Source: an uncultured Alistipes sp. (lineage in GTDB: Bacteria > Bacteroidota > Bacteroidia > Bacteroidales > Rikenellaceae). Taken from it: 64,000 bases of DNA. This document shows, one piece after another, positions 1-10,306 of this stretch. The notes under the pieces were generated by a model that was not told where the DNA came from, searched no databases, and saw nothing but the letters and a program-made list of their open reading frames with translations. The position numbers were made by a program, and so were the translations under genes. The DNA lies in NCBI GenBank assembly GCA_944326035.1, contig CALVCS010000003.1, forward strand, positions 329,466 through 393,465, read 5' to 3'. The stretch's first letter is position 1, and each line of letters opens with the position of its first letter.

Positions 1-804
1 GGTGCCCGGATTGTCTTGATTTCGGGCCCCTCGTCCAGCGGAAAGACCACCTTCGCCAAACGCTTGGGCATTCAGTTGCGAATTTTGGGTCTCGAACCGG
101 TGTTGATCTCGTTGGACGACTACTTCGTCGATCGCGAAAAGACACCGCTGGACGACCAGGGACGTTATGATTACGAAACGCTGGAGGCGATCGATATCGG
201 GCTCTTTAACCAGCATTTGGAAGAGTTGTTGGCGGGGCATCAGGTGTCGATTCCCCGGTATGATTTCATCACCGGCAAACGGACCTCGGAAGGGGTCCCC
301 CTGCAGATGGGCGAACGGTCGATCCTGGTCATCGAAGGGATTCACGGACTGAATCCCACGCTGACCGCCCAGATCGAGGACAAATACAAGTTCCGGATCT
401 ATGTTTCGGCCCTGACCTCCATCTCGATGGATAATGTCAACCGTATCGCAACGACCGATAACCGTTTGATTCGGCGTATTGTGCGCGATTACCACTCCCG
501 CGGCAGCAGCGCTTCGGATACCTTGCGCCGCTGGGGCAGCGTTCGCAGGGGCGAGGATAAATACATCTTCCCGTATCAGGAACAAGCCGATGTGATGTTC
601 AACTCGTCGTTGTTCTATGAGTTGGCGGTGTTGAAGAATCTGGTCGAACCGTTGTTGTACGAAGTGCCCGATACGATTCTGGAGTATGGAGAGGCGCGTC
701 GACTGTTACGGGTTTTGGATCAGTTCACGCCGTTGGACGGCGGGGAAATTCCACCGACCTCCATCCTGCGGGAGTTCATCGGCGGCAGCAGTTTTACGTA
801 TTGA
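1..804 (+). CDS. udk: Uridine/nucleoside kinase family protein, 5'-truncated by window edge
   Basis: This is the C-terminal 267 residues of a P-loop nucleoside kinase. The reading frame is open from the first base, so the TTG at 16 is not a start and the gene begins outside the window. The Walker A loop GPSSSGKTTF lies at fragment residues 9-18, and IEGIHGLNP follows in the middle of the domain. The family phosphorylates uridine or cytidine with ATP or GTP in pyrimidine salvage. In Bacteroidota the homologue is usually about 550 residues with an extra N-terminal region; that part is not visible here. The substrate is assigned from the family only. Confidence 0.85.
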   Translation, partial: GARIVLISGPSSSGKTTFAKRLGIQLRILGLEPVLISLDDYFVDREKTPLDDQGRYDYETLEAIDIGLFNQHLEELLAGHQVSIPRYDFITGKRTSEGVPLQMGERSILVIEGIHGLNPTLTAQIEDKYKFRIYVSALTSISMDNVNRIATTDNRLIRRIVRDYHSRGSSASDTLRRWGSVRRGEDKYIFPYQEQADVMFNSSLFYELAVLKNLVEPLLYEVPDTILEYGEARRLLRVLDQFTPLDGGEIPPTSILREFIGGSSFTY

Positions 805-871
805 AACCGGCGGAGAACCGAAAAGCGTAGGCCCCGAAGCCCTCGGGCCGCTAAATTGCCTGAGCAGAACG

Positions 872-902
872 TTGGATGGGCCGGAAATGTTTCTTACCTT
901 TG
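872..902 (+). promoter_or_regulatory. Bacteroidota-type promoter for gcvP
   Basis: A TTG at 872-874 is followed 20 nt later by TACCTTTG at 895-902, matching the phylum's -33/-7 arrangement. The leader to the gcvP ATG is about 25 nt. Confidence 0.6.
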
Positions 903-930
903 CAACTTAGCTTAACCAAACTTAACCGCT

Positions 931-3795
931 ATGTCACAAGATAAATTCGTGTCGCGCCATGTCGGCTCGTCCCCTGCCCAGGTGGAACAGATGCTCGAAA
1001 CCATTGGCGTCAAAAGCATGGATGAACTGATCGATCAGGTCGTTCCTGCTACCATTCGTTTGAAGAAACCGCTCGATCTGCCGGCCGAAGGCATGAGCGA
1101 ATATGAATATGCCGACCACATCCGGGCATTGGGCCGCAAGAACAAACTCTATCGGAGTTTGATCGGGATGGGGTATTACGGGACGGCGTCTCCGGCCGTC
1201 ATTCTGCGGAACGTATTCGAAAATCCCGCTTGGTATACCTCTTATACACCTTATCAGGCCGAAATTTCACAGGGGCGTCTCGAAGCGCTGTTGAACTTCC
1301 AGAGCGCCGTGATCAGTCTGACGGGACTGCCCGTGGCCAACTGCTCGCTGTTGGACGAAGGGACGGCAGCGGCCGAAGCCATGCACATGATGTTCGCGTT
1401 GCGTTCGCGGGCAGCGGTGCAGGAAAACCGGAACGTGTTGTTCGTCGATGAAAATATCTTCCCGCAGACGCTCGATGTGTTGCTCACGCGTAGCGAACCG
1501 TTCGGCATCGAAATCATCTGTGACAACTACGACAACTATGAATTCTCGGGTCGCGAATTCGGTGCGATTGTGCAGTATCCGGCGGCCGATGGCGAAGTAC
1601 GCGATTATGAAGATTTCACGGCCGCGGCTCATAGCCGTGGGGTGATGGTGACCGTAGCGGCCGACATTCTGAGTCTGGTGCTCTTGAAGGCTCCGGGCGA
1701 ATGGGGAGCCGATATTGCGGTCGGGTCGACCCAACGTTTGGGGATCCCGATGGGTTATGGCGGGCCTCATGCCGCTTATATGGCGACCAAAGAGGAGTAT
1801 AAACGGTATATCCCGGGCCGTATCATTGGGGTTTCGGTGGATCGCATGGGCAAGCAGGCGCTGCGTATGGCCCTGCAGATGCGTGAACAGCATATCAAAC
1901 GGGAACGCGCCACCTCGAATATCTGTACGGCTCAGGCGCTGTTGGCCAGCATGGCCGGTTTCTTTGCCGTGTACCACGGGCCCGAAGGGATGCGTCGTAT
2001 CGCATTGAACGCCCATACGGCGGCGGTGGCTGTAGCCGAAGGCTTGGAAAAACTGGGCTATACGTTGAAGACGAACAGCTTCTTCGATACCCTGGATGTG
2101 GAAGCCGATGCCGAAAAGATTCGGACGCTGGCGTTGGAAAAACAGATCAACTTCTTCTATGTGGACGATCATCGGGTACGGATGAGCTTCGACGAACTGA
2201 CCGATCTGCCGGAAGTGAATACCGTATTGGGTATTTTTGCGGCCGCGGTCGGGAAAAAGGCTCCGGTCGTCAAATCGATGGATAAGGTGACGCTGCGGAC
2301 GAGCCTGCAACGGAAGTCGGCCATTCTGACCGATCCGGTGTTTGAAAACTACCACAGCGAAACCGAATTGATGCGTTACATCAAGAAACTGGAACGTCGG
2401 GATATTTCGTTGGCCAACAGCATGATTTCGCTGGGGTCCTGCACCATGAAACTCAATCCGGCCGTGACGATGATGCCGCTGAGCCTGGTTGAATTCGCCA
2501 ATATCCACCCCTTTGTGCCGACCGATCAGGCCGAAGGGTATCAGGAACTGATCCGCAATCTGTCGCACGATCTGGCGATTATCACCGGATTTGCCGGGGT
2601 TTCCTTGCAGCCTAACTCAGGGGCTTCGGGCGAATATGCCGGTTTGATGGTTATCCGGGCCTATCTGCAGAGCAAAGGTCAGGGCCATCGGAACATTGCG
2701 TTGATTCCGGCTTCGGCCCATGGGACCAACCCGGCTTCGGCCACGATGGCCGGCATGAAAACGGTGACGGTCGCCTGCGACGAACACGGGAATATCATGA
2801 TCGACAACCTGAAGGCCAAGGCTGAACAGTATGCGCCCGACCTGGCCTGCATCATGGTGACCTATCCTTCGACGCACGGGGTGTTCGAAAGCCGCATTCG
2901 CGAAATTGTGGATATCGTACACGAAAACGGCGGTCAGGTCTATATGGACGGGGCCAACATGAACGCCCAGGTGGGTTTGACCAATCCGGGCTATATCGGG
3001 GCCGATGTCTGCCACCTGAATCTGCACAAAACGTTTGCCATTCCGCATGGGGGTGGGGGTCCTGGGGTAGGCCCGATTTGCGTGGCAGCCCATCTGGTGG
3101 AATTCCTGCCGGGCCACTCCATCGTGAAGACCGGAGGCGATAACGGCATTACGGCTTTGGCCTCGGCTCCTTATGGCAGTGCCATGATTCTGCCGATCAC
3201 CTATGGATATATCAAAATGTTGGGCGCCAACGGACTGCGTCGGGTCACCGAAATGGCTATCCTGAATGCTAACTATCTGGTGGCTGCCTTCCGGGGCGAA
3301 TACGATACACTCTACACCGGTGAAACGGGTCGGGTCGGTCATGAAATGATCCTTGACCTGCGTCATTTCCGCAAGGATTACGGTGGGGTGGAATGCGGCG
3401 ACATCGCTCGTCGACTGATGGACTACGGGTTCCATGCCCCGACGGTATCGTTCCCGGTACACGAAACGCTGATGGTCGAACCGACCGAAAGCGAATCCAA
3501 GGCCGAACTCGATCGTTTTGTCGAAGCCATGGTACAGATCAAACGTGAATGCGAAGAGATCGCTGCAGGCACGGCCGATGGAGAAGATAACGTGGTGAAA
3601 ATGGCTCCTCATACCGCCGAAGAAGCGGCAGCCGACCAGTGGACACACGCTTATGGCCGAGAAAAAGCGGTTTATCCGTTGCAATGGGTCCGTTACAACA
3701 AGTTCTTCCCCTATGTTTCCAAGATCGATGGAGGCTATGGCGATCGCAACTTGGTGTGCACCTGTGAAGGCTTTGCCGAAGACGAAAAAGCCTAA
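931..3795 (+). CDS. gcvP: Glycine dehydrogenase (decarboxylating), P-protein of the glycine cleavage system
   Basis: This 954-residue protein is a full-length single-chain P-protein, with the fused alpha- and beta-type halves found as two subunits in some bacteria. It decarboxylates glycine with pyridoxal phosphate and hands the aminomethyl group to lipoylated GcvH. The PLP-binding lysine is in LNLHKTFAIPHGGGGPG, at about Lys700, and the glycine-rich stretch following it is typical. The other glycine cleavage genes (gcvT, gcvH) are not in the window, so it appears to be transcribed alone from the promoter just upstream. Start: ATG 931, 25 nt after the promoter. Identification is secure. Confidence 0.97.
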   Translation: MSQDKFVSRHVGSSPAQVEQMLETIGVKSMDELIDQVVPATIRLKKPLDLPAEGMSEYEYADHIRALGRKNKLYRSLIGMGYYGTASPAVILRNVFENPAWYTSYTPYQAEISQGRLEALLNFQSAVISLTGLPVANCSLLDEGTAAAEAMHMMFALRSRAAVQENRNVLFVDENIFPQTLDVLLTRSEPFGIEIICDNYDNYEFSGREFGAIVQYPAADGEVRDYEDFTAAAHSRGVMVTVAADILSLVLLKAPGEWGADIAVGSTQRLGIPMGYGGPHAAYMATKEEYKRYIPGRIIGVSVDRMGKQALRMALQMREQHIKRERATSNICTAQALLASMAGFFAVYHGPEGMRRIALNAHTAAVAVAEGLEKLGYTLKTNSFFDTLDVEADAEKIRTLALEKQINFFYVDDHRVRMSFDELTDLPEVNTVLGIFAAAVGKKAPVVKSMDKVTLRTSLQRKSAILTDPVFENYHSETELMRYIKKLERRDISLANSMISLGSCTMKLNPAVTMMPLSLVEFANIHPFVPTDQAEGYQELIRNLSHDLAIITGFAGVSLQPNSGASGEYAGLMVIRAYLQSKGQGHRNIALIPASAHGTNPASATMAGMKTVTVACDEHGNIMIDNLKAKAEQYAPDLACIMVTYPSTHGVFESRIREIVDIVHENGGQVYMDGANMNAQVGLTNPGYIGADVCHLNLHKTFAIPHGGGGPGVGPICVAAHLVEFLPGHSIVKTGGDNGITALASAPYGSAMILPITYGYIKMLGANGLRRVTEMAILNANYLVAAFRGEYDTLYTGETGRVGHEMILDLRHFRKDYGGVECGDIARRLMDYGFHAPTVSFPVHETLMVEPTESESKAELDRFVEAMVQIKRECEEIAAGTADGEDNVVKMAPHTAEEAAADQWTHAYGREKAVYPLQWVRYNKFFPYVSKIDGGYGDRNLVCTCEGFAEDEKA

Positions 3796-3879
3796 ACGAG
3801 CGAGTGACCGGGAGAAGGGATCGGAAAAGAGTCGTTTCTCTGGCTCGCGAGGGTTATTTATTTAAACACAAGGATAACT

Positions 3880-4428
3880 ATGAAAATTGGAGAAAAAACT
3901 TTTGTAGCGCTCAGCTATGAACTCAAGGTAGACGGTGAACTGGTCGAAAAGGTGACGGCTGAAGCTCCGCTGCAATTCGTATATGGGGCAGGCTTTCTGC
4001 TTCCCAAATTCGAAGCCCAGTTGAAAGATCTGGAAAAGGGCGATACGTTTGCTTTCCGGCTGGCCAGCGAAGATGCTTACGGACCGGTGATGCAGGAAGC
4101 GGTCGTAGATCTGCCCAAAGAGGTCTTTATGGTCGACGGGAAGATCGAAGACGGATTGTTGGAGATCGGCAATCAGCTGCCCATGAGCGATAATCAAGGC
4201 AATCGTTTGGTGGGGGTTGTGAAGGCGGTCAGTGACGATAAGGTGACCATGGACTTCAACCACCCGATGGCTGGGAAAGATCTCGAATTCTCGGGGGCAG
4301 TTGTTGAGGTTCGCGAAGCCAAACCCGAAGATATGATGCCGGCTCACGCTTGCGGAAGCGGTTGTGGCGACGGTTGCGGCGATTGCCATTGCGACGATGA
4401 CAAAGGCGGTTGCCACTGTGGTTGCTAA
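3880..4428 (+). CDS. slyD: FKBP-type peptidyl-prolyl isomerase, SlyD-like
   Basis: The 182-residue cytosolic protein has the SlyD arrangement: an FKBP domain interrupted by an insert-in-flap chaperone domain (about residues 65-130), then a metal-binding tail. The last 27 residues are dominated by Cys, His, Asp and Gly (for example CGSGCGDGCGDCHCDDD). In E. coli SlyD a comparable tail binds nickel and other metals. The gene follows gcvP by 84 nt and is closed by a strong terminator, so it may be co-transcribed with gcvP or have its own promoter; I see no clear -7 box. Nickel as the metal here is inferred from the family. Confidence 0.9.
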   Translation: MKIGEKTFVALSYELKVDGELVEKVTAEAPLQFVYGAGFLLPKFEAQLKDLEKGDTFAFRLASEDAYGPVMQEAVVDLPKEVFMVDGKIEDGLLEIGNQLPMSDNQGNRLVGVVKAVSDDKVTMDFNHPMAGKDLEFSGAVVEVREAKPEDMMPAHACGSGCGDGCGDCHCDDDKGGCHCGC

Positions 4429-4452
4429 TTGGCATGCCGTTCATCGGTGATA

Positions 4453-4491
4453 AAAGAGAGAGCGGTCTTCATAGGAAGACCGCTCTCTTTT
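4453..4491 (+). terminator. Rho-independent terminator after slyD
   Basis: An inverted repeat (AAGAGAGAGCGGTCTTC and its complement) with a 4-nt loop ends in a T-run. It is A-rich on the other side and so could work in both directions. Confidence 0.85.
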
Positions 4492-4694
4492 TGTGCCCTT
4501 GCCGTGCCTGCTGAAACCGATAGTCTGTACTGGCCGTATGTCGGAAAGAGGACGAGGCTGAAGGCGTAAAGTCCTTAGGGTGGTGAAGTCGCCCGAGGAG
4601 AGATTTTGTTTTGGGGAATGCCTCCGTTTTTAGAAGTGGAACGGATGGGTATTGAGTTCTTTACCAGGGGGCGTCCGGTGTTGAAATAGGGTTA

Positions 4695-4733
4695 TAAAAA
4701 AGGTCTCCGTATTTGCATACGGAGACCTTTTTT
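4695..4733 (-). terminator. Rho-independent terminator after mmdB
   Basis: A stem AAGGTCTCCGTAT / ATACGGAGACCTT with a short loop is flanked by A and T runs. It sits 16 nt past the mmdB stop on the reverse strand. Confidence 0.85.
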
Positions 4734-4748
4734 ATCGAGACAGAGCGA

Positions 4749-5951
4749 TTAACCGAGGTAGCTGAGCAGAATCCCTGCTGCTACGGCACTGCCGACTACA
4801 CCGGCCACATTCGGACCCATGGCGTGCATCAGCAGGAAGTTGCTCGGATTTTCTTTCTGACCTTCCAACTGCGATACGCGGGCAGCCATCGGCACAGCCG
4901 ATACCCCTGCCGAACCGATCAGCGGGTTGATCTTATTCCCATCCTTGGCGAACAAGTTCATGAATTTGGCGAGCAGCACTCCACCGGCCGTTCCCAACCC
5001 GAAGGCAATAACCCCCAGCAACAGAATGCTCAAGGTCCGCAGGTTGATGAAGGCTTCGGCGGTAGCGGTTGCTCCGACCGTGATCCCCAGGAAGATGACG
5101 ACGATGTTCATCAGTTCGTTCTGAACGGTTTTGCTCAGACGTTCTACGACGCCGCACTCTTTCATTAGGTTCCCTAGCATCAGACAGCCGATCAGCGGAG
5201 CGGCACTCGGCAACAGCAGCGAAATGATCACGGCAATGACCAGCGGGAAGATGATCTTTTCGGTTTTCGATACGGGACGCAACTGCGACATCTTGATAGC
5301 CCGTTCCTTTTTGGTGGTCAACAGACGCATGATGGGCGGTTGAATCACCGGAACCAATGCCATGTAAGAATAGGCAGCTACGGCGATCGGGCCGAGCAAT
5401 TCAGGTGCCAGTTTGGAGGTCAGGTAGATCGCCGTAGGACCGTCGGCCCCACCGATGATCCCGATCGAACTGGCCTGGGCCGGCGTGAATCCCAGGGCAT
5501 AGGCCCCGATGAAGGTCAGGAAGATCCCGATTTGGGCGGCAGCCCCCAACAAGAAACTCTTCGGGTTGGCGATCAGCGGACCGAAGTCGGTCATGGCGCC
5601 GACGCCAATGAAGATCAGACAGGGATAGATCCCGAGCTTAACGCCCAGGTAGAGGTAGTCGAGCAATCCGGCTTCGTTGACGAAGTTTTCCCAGTGGACG
5701 TGACCATCGGCGAACAGCGAGGCGTGGTACATTCCGGCGCCCGGCAGGTTAGTCAACAGCATCCCGAAGGCGATGGTCAACAGCAACAGCGGTTCGAACT
5801 TGTGTTTGATAGCCAGATAGAGCAGAAAGAACGCGACGCAAATCATGATGATATTGCCCCACGTAGCGCCTGCGAACCCCGTAGAAGCGAAGAACGTTTG
5901 CAGGCTTTCAGCCGTGAAATTAGACCCTGCGGTCAACAAATACCCCATCAT
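4749..5951 (-). CDS. mmdB: Na+-pumping decarboxylase beta subunit (methylmalonyl-CoA decarboxylase type)
   Basis: This 400-residue polytopic membrane protein belongs to the OadB/MmdB/GcdB family. These proteins remove CO2 from carboxybiotin and use the energy to export Na+. Nearly the whole chain is hydrophobic helices, and the conserved [13 protein letters not shown] stretch with its membrane aspartate lies near the middle. It is the last gene of mce-mmdA-mmdD-mmdC-mmdB, 2 nt after the biotin carrier gene, and a terminator follows. The family also serves oxaloacetate and glutaconyl-CoA decarboxylases; the epimerase and MmdA-type subunit upstream favour methylmalonyl-CoA. Confidence 0.92.
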   Translation of the reverse strand: MMGYLLTAGSNFTAESLQTFFASTGFAGATWGNIIMICVAFFLLYLAIKHKFEPLLLLTIAFGMLLTNLPGAGMYHASLFADGHVHWENFVNEAGLLDYLYLGVKLGIYPCLIFIGVGAMTDFGPLIANPKSFLLGAAAQIGIFLTFIGAYALGFTPAQASSIGIIGGADGPTAIYLTSKLAPELLGPIAVAAYSYMALVPVIQPPIMRLLTTKKERAIKMSQLRPVSKTEKIIFPLVIAVIISLLLPSAAPLIGCLMLGNLMKECGVVERLSKTVQNELMNIVVIFLGITVGATATAEAFINLRTLSILLLGVIAFGLGTAGGVLLAKFMNLFAKDGNKINPLIGSAGVSAVPMAARVSQLEGQKENPSNFLLMHAMGPNVAGVVGSAVAAGILLSYLG

Positions 5952-5953
5952 AA

Positions 5954-6415
5954 TCAGCCAATAATGATCAGGTTATCGCCTTCCAGCACCGTAGCGCCTT
6001 GTTGCACGAGGATTTGTTTGACTACACCGCTACGATCGGCGTCGATGTTGTTTTCCATTTTCATGGCTTCCAGTACGAGCAGCGTCTGGCCCACCGAAAC
6101 CGTATCACCCACCTTCACTTTGATGCTGAGGATGGTACCCGGCAGCGGGCATTTGATGGCGGCACCGGCGCCGGCTGACGGAGCGGCGGCCCGAGGAACC
6201 GACGGGTTGGAGGTCGAGGGAGTGACCGTCGTGGCCGAAGAGCCCGGAGCGGCAGCTACCTGAGGTCGGGAAGTGGCTTTGCTTTTGACGCCGGAGATTT
6301 CCACCTGATAGGTTTCTCCGTTGACCACCACTTCGGCGAGCGTCATATCCTTATTAATATCTTTTACCATCACGTCGTATTGATGGCCGTTCACTTTCAA
6401 TCCGTATTGTTTCAT
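5954..6415 (-). CDS. mmdC: Biotin carboxyl carrier subunit of the decarboxylase
   Basis: This 153-residue protein has an N-terminal domain, an Ala/Pro/Ser-rich flexible linker (about residues 50-80) and a C-terminal biotinyl domain. The biotin attachment motif EAMKME places the biotinyl lysine at about Lys119, the usual distance of roughly 35 residues from the C terminus. It carries CO2 from the carboxyltransferase MmdA to the membrane subunit MmdB. I chose ATG 6415 (MKQYGLKV) over the longer open frame to 6475, because the latter overlaps mmdD and AGGACC lies a suitable distance ahead of 6415. Confidence 0.92.
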   Translation of the reverse strand: MKQYGLKVNGHQYDVMVKDINKDMTLAEVVVNGETYQVEISGVKSKATSRPQVAAAPGSSATTVTPSTSNPSVPRAAAPSAGAGAAIKCPLPGTILSIKVKVGDTVSVGQTLLVLEAMKMENNIDADRSGVVKQILVQQGATVLEGDNLIIIG

Positions 6416-6426
6416 GGTGTAGGTCC

Positions 6427-6756
6427 TTATTTTTTGTTGGGAATCGGAGTTAGGCCGTGAATTTTCGAATTCCACGGGGAGTAGATACGCTTGATCTGTT
6501 GGATCGTCAGCACTTCGGTTTCGTGGTCATGGAGTTCGTGGGTATAGAGTGCCAAGGCCGTTGTGATGGCGGCGATCTCTTCCACCCGCAGTTCCTGTTC
6601 GGTAATCGGGGTTTTGTTGCGGTGGTAGGTGAAGACCATACCGAACAACTTCATAATCCACACCAGCATCAGCAGGATAATCACTACCAGCAGGAAGCCG
6701 ATGAGCGCCACGTTCAGGATCTCCGGCCAGCCCCATGCGATTGTTAGCATTGCCAT
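6427..6756 (-). CDS. mmdD: Small membrane subunit of the Na+-pumping decarboxylase (OadG/MmdD family)
   Basis: This 109-residue protein has one N-terminal membrane helix (about residues 12-38, rich in Leu, Val and Ile) and a short soluble domain. That is the layout of the gamma/delta subunits that hold the carboxyltransferase against the membrane complex. Sequence conservation in the family is weak, so the call leans on length, the single helix and its place between mmdA and mmdC. It lies 12 nt downstream of mmdA and 11 nt upstream of mmdC, indicating one transcript. Confidence 0.8.
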   Translation of the reverse strand: MAMLTIAWGWPEILNVALIGFLLVVIILLMLVWIMKLFGMVFTYHRNKTPITEQELRVEEIAAITTALALYTHELHDHETEVLTIQQIKRIYSPWNSKIHGLTPIPNKK

Positions 6757-6768
6757 AGTCGATCGGGT

Positions 6769-8331
6769 TTACAGAGGAATATTGGAATGTTTTTTAGCCG
6801 GATTCTGCAGGCGTTTGGTAGCCAACGATTGCAAGGCGCGGATGATGCGGAAGCGGGTATTGCGCGGTTCGATCACATCGTCGATATAGCCGTATTTGGC
6901 GGCTACATACGGGTTGGCGAATTGGTCGCGGTATTCGGCTTCTTTTTCAGCGATGAAGGCGGCTTGTTTTTCCGGATCTTCGATCGCGGCGATATCCTTC
7001 GACAGCAACACTTCGATGGCACCTTTGGGACCCATCACGGCGATTTCGGCCGTCGGCCAAGCGTAGTTCAGGTCGCCACGCAGGTGTTTGGAGCTCATAA
7101 CGCAGTAGGCTCCACCGTAAGCTTTACGCAGAATGACGGTTACTTTGGGCACCGTAGCTTCGCCGTAAGCGAACAGCAGTTTGGCCCCGTGGATAATGAT
7201 CCCGCCATATTCCTGGCTGGTACCGGGCAGGAAGCCGGGAACGTCGACCAGCGTCACGATCGGAATATTGAAGGCGTCGCAGAAGCGGACGAAGCGAGCG
7301 GCTTTACGCGAGGCGTTGATGTCCAGCACGCCGGCCATATATTTCGGTTGGTTGGCGATGATCCCCACGCTTTGGCCGTTGAAACGGGCGAAGCAGGTGA
7401 TGATGTTTTGAGCGTACTGAGGTTGGCTTTCCAGGAATTCCCCGTTATCCACGATGGCGCGGATCACTTCCTTGACGTCATACGGTTTGTTGGGGTTATC
7501 GGGAATGATTTCGTTGAGCGAATCTTCCAGACGATCGATTGCGTCGGTGCAGACGGCCATCGGGGCGTCTTCCATGTTATTCGACGGCAGATAGCTCAGC
7601 AGTTTGCGAACGAGTTCGAGACCTTCTTCTTCGGTTTGAACCATGAAGTGGGCCACCCCGCTTTTGGAGGAGTGTACGGAAGCGCCTCCGAGTTGTTCCT
7701 GGGTCACTTCTTCGCCGGTCACGGTTTTGACGACCTTCGGGCCGGTAACGAACATATAGCTGGTTCCCTGGCTCATGAGGATGAAGTCGGTCAGGGCGGG
7801 GGAGTATACGGCACCGCCGGCGCAGGGGCCGAAGATGACGGAAATCTGAGGAATGACCCCGGAAGCCAGAATGTTACGTTGGAAGATTTCGGTATAGCCC
7901 GAAAGGCTGTTCACGCCTTCCTGGATACGGGCACCTCCCGAGTCGTTGATACCGATCAGCGGGGCACCGTTGCGCATGGCCATATCCATGACCTTGCAGA
8001 TTTTGGCGGCGAAGGTTTCGGAGAGCGACCCTCCGAATACGGTGAAGTCTTGGGAGAAGACGTATACCAATCGTCCGTTGACCGTGCCGTAACCGGTGAT
8101 GACTCCGTCACCGAAATATTTTTCTTTATCGATGCCGAAGTTGTGGCTGCGGTGGGTGACGAACATGTCGAATTCTTCGAACGAGCCTTCGTCCAGGAAC
8201 ATGGCGATACGTTCGCGGGCCGTCATTTTGCCTTTACGGTGTTGCGAGTCGATACGCTTTTGACCGCCGCCCAATTTGGCTTGTTCGCGAAAGTCGATTA
8301 ATTCTTTGACTTTAGTCTGAATATTGCTCAT
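6769..8331 (-). CDS. mmdA: Methylmalonyl-CoA decarboxylase carboxyltransferase subunit alpha
   Basis: The 520-residue protein is a full acyl-CoA carboxyltransferase with two crotonase-like halves, the same family as propionyl-CoA carboxylase beta and transcarboxylase 12S. Visible motifs include [10 protein letters not shown] in the N-terminal half, [12 protein letters not shown] shortly after, and [14 protein letters not shown] in the C-terminal half for the oxyanion hole. It moves the carboxyl group of methylmalonyl-CoA to biotin on MmdC. The company of epimerase and membrane pump subunits distinguishes it from a propionyl-CoA carboxylase, whose biotin carboxylase subunit is absent here. Confidence 0.93.
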   Translation of the reverse strand: MSNIQTKVKELIDFREQAKLGGGQKRIDSQHRKGKMTARERIAMFLDEGSFEEFDMFVTHRSHNFGIDKEKYFGDGVITGYGTVNGRLVYVFSQDFTVFGGSLSETFAAKICKVMDMAMRNGAPLIGINDSGGARIQEGVNSLSGYTEIFQRNILASGVIPQISVIFGPCAGGAVYSPALTDFILMSQGTSYMFVTGPKVVKTVTGEEVTQEQLGGASVHSSKSGVAHFMVQTEEEGLELVRKLLSYLPSNNMEDAPMAVCTDAIDRLEDSLNEIIPDNPNKPYDVKEVIRAIVDNGEFLESQPQYAQNIITCFARFNGQSVGIIANQPKYMAGVLDINASRKAARFVRFCDAFNIPIVTLVDVPGFLPGTSQEYGGIIIHGAKLLFAYGEATVPKVTVILRKAYGGAYCVMSSKHLRGDLNYAWPTAEIAVMGPKGAIEVLLSKDIAAIEDPEKQAAFIAEKEAEYRDQFANPYVAAKYGYIDDVIEPRNTRFRIIRALQSLATKRLQNPAKKHSNIPL

Positions 8332-8469
8332 TGTATGATGTCGGATTCAAAAGTTAGTGTTGTCCTCATCGGCCGCAGGAGACCTTCCCGTGCGTGCGAT
8401 CACAGCGAAGGGGAAGCGGCCCGATAGGTCCGGAGCCAAGGGTTGCAGACCGATGGCTCCGAATGAGGC

Positions 8470-8883
8470 CTATTTTTTGTTTTTGTCTTCGCAGAGTTCG
8501 GTGAGCACACCGCCGGTCGATTTGGGATGCAGGAAGGCGATGGTGAGCCCTTCGGCGCCTTTACGCGGGGTCTGGTCGATCAGACGGATGCCGGCGGCTT
8601 CGCATTCGGCCAGCGTATCTTCGATGCCTTCTACGGCAAAAGCGACGTGTTGGATGCCTTCGCCCTTCTTTTCGATGAATTTGGCGATCGGGCCATCTTC
8701 GGCGGTCGATTCGAGCAGTTCGATTTTGGTCTGACCGATTTTCAGGAAGGCCGTGCGGACTTTCTGTTCGGCGACTTCTTCGATGTTATAGCATTTGGTG
8801 CCCAGCAGTTTTTCCCACAGGGGAATGGCAGTGTCGAGACTTTTGACGGCAATGCCCAAGTGTTCGATATGAGTAGGTTTCAT
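8470..8883 (-). CDS. mce: Methylmalonyl-CoA epimerase
   Basis: This 137-residue protein of the glyoxalase/VOC fold interconverts the R and S epimers of methylmalonyl-CoA, linking the mutase product to the decarboxylase. Metal ligands of the family are visible: His in HIEHLGIAV near the start, His in IQHVAFAVE in the middle, and Glu in [10 protein letters not shown] at the end. It is the first gene of the operon; the 138-nt gap before mmdA is larger than the others but shows no terminator. Confidence 0.93.
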   Translation of the reverse strand: MKPTHIEHLGIAVKSLDTAIPLWEKLLGTKCYNIEEVAEQKVRTAFLKIGQTKIELLESTAEDGPIAKFIEKKGEGIQHVAFAVEGIEDTLAECEAAGIRLIDQTPRKGAEGLTIAFLHPKSTGGVLTELCEDKNKK

Positions 8884-9005
8884 CTCTTAAATATGATTTG
8901 GTTTATTTAGTTTCTGCATCATCTTCGCACGGGTGTACTTCGGGGACAACGCTCTTTGAATGAATCGGTTGCCGAGGGAAGACAGACCTCCGTCACGGAA
9001 TCCTA

Positions 9006-9035
9006 CAAAAGTAAGGGTTATTCCTGACTTTTCAA
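9006..9035 (-). promoter_or_regulatory. Promoter of the mce-mmdADCB operon
   Basis: On the reverse strand a TTG (9033-9035) precedes TACTTTTG (9006-9013) by 19 nt. The mce start lies about 120 nt downstream, leaving a fairly long leader in which I see no recognisable riboswitch. Confidence 0.6.
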
Positions 9036-9044
9036 GATTAATTT

Positions 9045-10025
9045 TTAATTTTTTTTGCCGAAAAAGTGGGCTTTTACTCCTTGCGTGCCCGGTTTGCAGA
9101 CGAACAGACTTCCGCTCAGCGGGAAGTCGGTCGAGTCGTTCGGAGAGGTGGCGGTGGTGATGTAGAGCGTGTCGAGACGGTCGCCGCCGAAGGCGCAGGA
9201 GGTGACGTTGAGAGCCGGGACGGCAATGCGTCGAATCAATTCCCCCGAGTCGGGATCCCACTGGTAGACCCCCTGTCCGCCCCAGTGGGCGATCCAGAGT
9301 TTGCCGTTACGGTCGATGGTCATGCCGTCGGGGTAGCCCCAGGCTTCGGGAACGATGATCGAAACCTCTTCGAAACTGATGCGTCCGCTCGCTTCGTCAT
9401 AGCGGTAGCGACATACCTGGCGGGTTGGGGTGTCGATGTAGTACATGGTGCTGCGATCGGCGGTCCAGACAATGCCGTTGGAGATCGATACGCTGCCGAT
9501 CTGGACGGTGATCTGGCCGTCGGGTTCGACACTGTACAGGGTCCCCGCTTCGGGGCTGCCGTCCAGGGCCATGGTTCCGATCCACAGGCGCCCGGCGGGG
9601 TCGCATTTTCCGTCGTTACAGCGCAGTTTTCCCCCTTGGGAAGGGATATGGGCGAGGGTGTCTCGATGTTGTGAGCGTAGGTTGAATCGTTCGATATGAT
9701 CGGCCAGGGCGATGACCACCGTCGAGTCGCTTTCCGGAACGACGGTCGATACGGAAGTCTCAAACCTCCACTGGTTACAACGGCGTTGGGCGGGAAGCAG
9801 TTCATAGAGCCTTTGGCCGGTGATATCGACCCAGAACAGTGATTTACGCAGGGGATGCCATATGGCCCCTTCGCCCAGATCGGCTTTCAGCGTGTCGGCC
9901 GGTTGCACGTGGATTGTGCGGTCGGCACGTGGAATTTCCTGAGGAGGCAGGGCTCGACTGGGGGTTGTCCACAGGCATAGGGTCGTGATTCCCAGAAGGA
10001 TGTTCCGTAAGGTGCGGCTGCTCAT
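9045..10025 (-). CDS. Secreted SMP-30/gluconolactonase-family protein
   Basis: The 326-residue protein starts with a probable signal peptide (hydrophobic residues 8-22, then TPSRA) and continues as a six-bladed beta-propeller of the SMP-30/LRE family. Signatures are LGEGAIWHP near the start, NDGKCDPAGRLWIGTM in the middle and GYPDGMTIDRNGKLWIAHWGG later, which supply the metal-binding Glu, Asn and Asp residues. Family members hydrolyse sugar lactones or other esters. The substrate is unknown, and its position next to the decarboxylase promoter gives no functional hint. Confidence 0.85.
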   Translation of the reverse strand: MSSRTLRNILLGITTLCLWTTPSRALPPQEIPRADRTIHVQPADTLKADLGEGAIWHPLRKSLFWVDITGQRLYELLPAQRRCNQWRFETSVSTVVPESDSTVVIALADHIERFNLRSQHRDTLAHIPSQGGKLRCNDGKCDPAGRLWIGTMALDGSPEAGTLYSVEPDGQITVQIGSVSISNGIVWTADRSTMYYIDTPTRQVCRYRYDEASGRISFEEVSIIVPEAWGYPDGMTIDRNGKLWIAHWGGQGVYQWDPDSGELIRRIAVPALNVTSCAFGGDRLDTLYITTATSPNDSTDFPLSGSLFVCKPGTQGVKAHFFGKKN

Positions 10026-10200
10026 GACGGTATCGGTTTCGAGGGTTTGGCCCGGCGAGTGACGATCAGTAAACGGTCAGTCAGCGGAGATAGACAAATG
10101 TACAAAACCCCGGGGAAAAAGGCGAACGCAACGTCGAGGTTTTTTATCGAAAAGGGCTTTCTTTTCGGAAGTTAGGTCGGAAAGTAACATTTTTCTTCCG

Positions 10201-10232
10201 TTTTGCGTATTACAAAGGAAAGGTTATCTTTG
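10201..10232 (+). promoter_or_regulatory. Promoter of the thioredoxin-fold gene
   Basis: TTTTG at 10201-10205 is followed 19 nt later by TATCTTTG at 10225-10232, a near-perfect match to the phylum consensus. It lies 74 nt ahead of the chosen ATG. Confidence 0.65.
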
Positions 10233-10306
10233 TTAGGGAATGGTTGAGTGCGGATGAGGGAGAACCTTTCGGTAAGGTTTTGAATTAGACTTTGAATCAG
10301 AAACAG

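Noticed and set aside
1267..3684. Long reverse-strand frames opposite gcvP
   Set aside because: They are shadows of a well-conserved gene with strongly periodic codon use.
6787..8301. 504-codon forward frame opposite mmdA
   Set aside because: Antisense shadow of the carboxyltransferase gene; its sequence has no coherent protein features.
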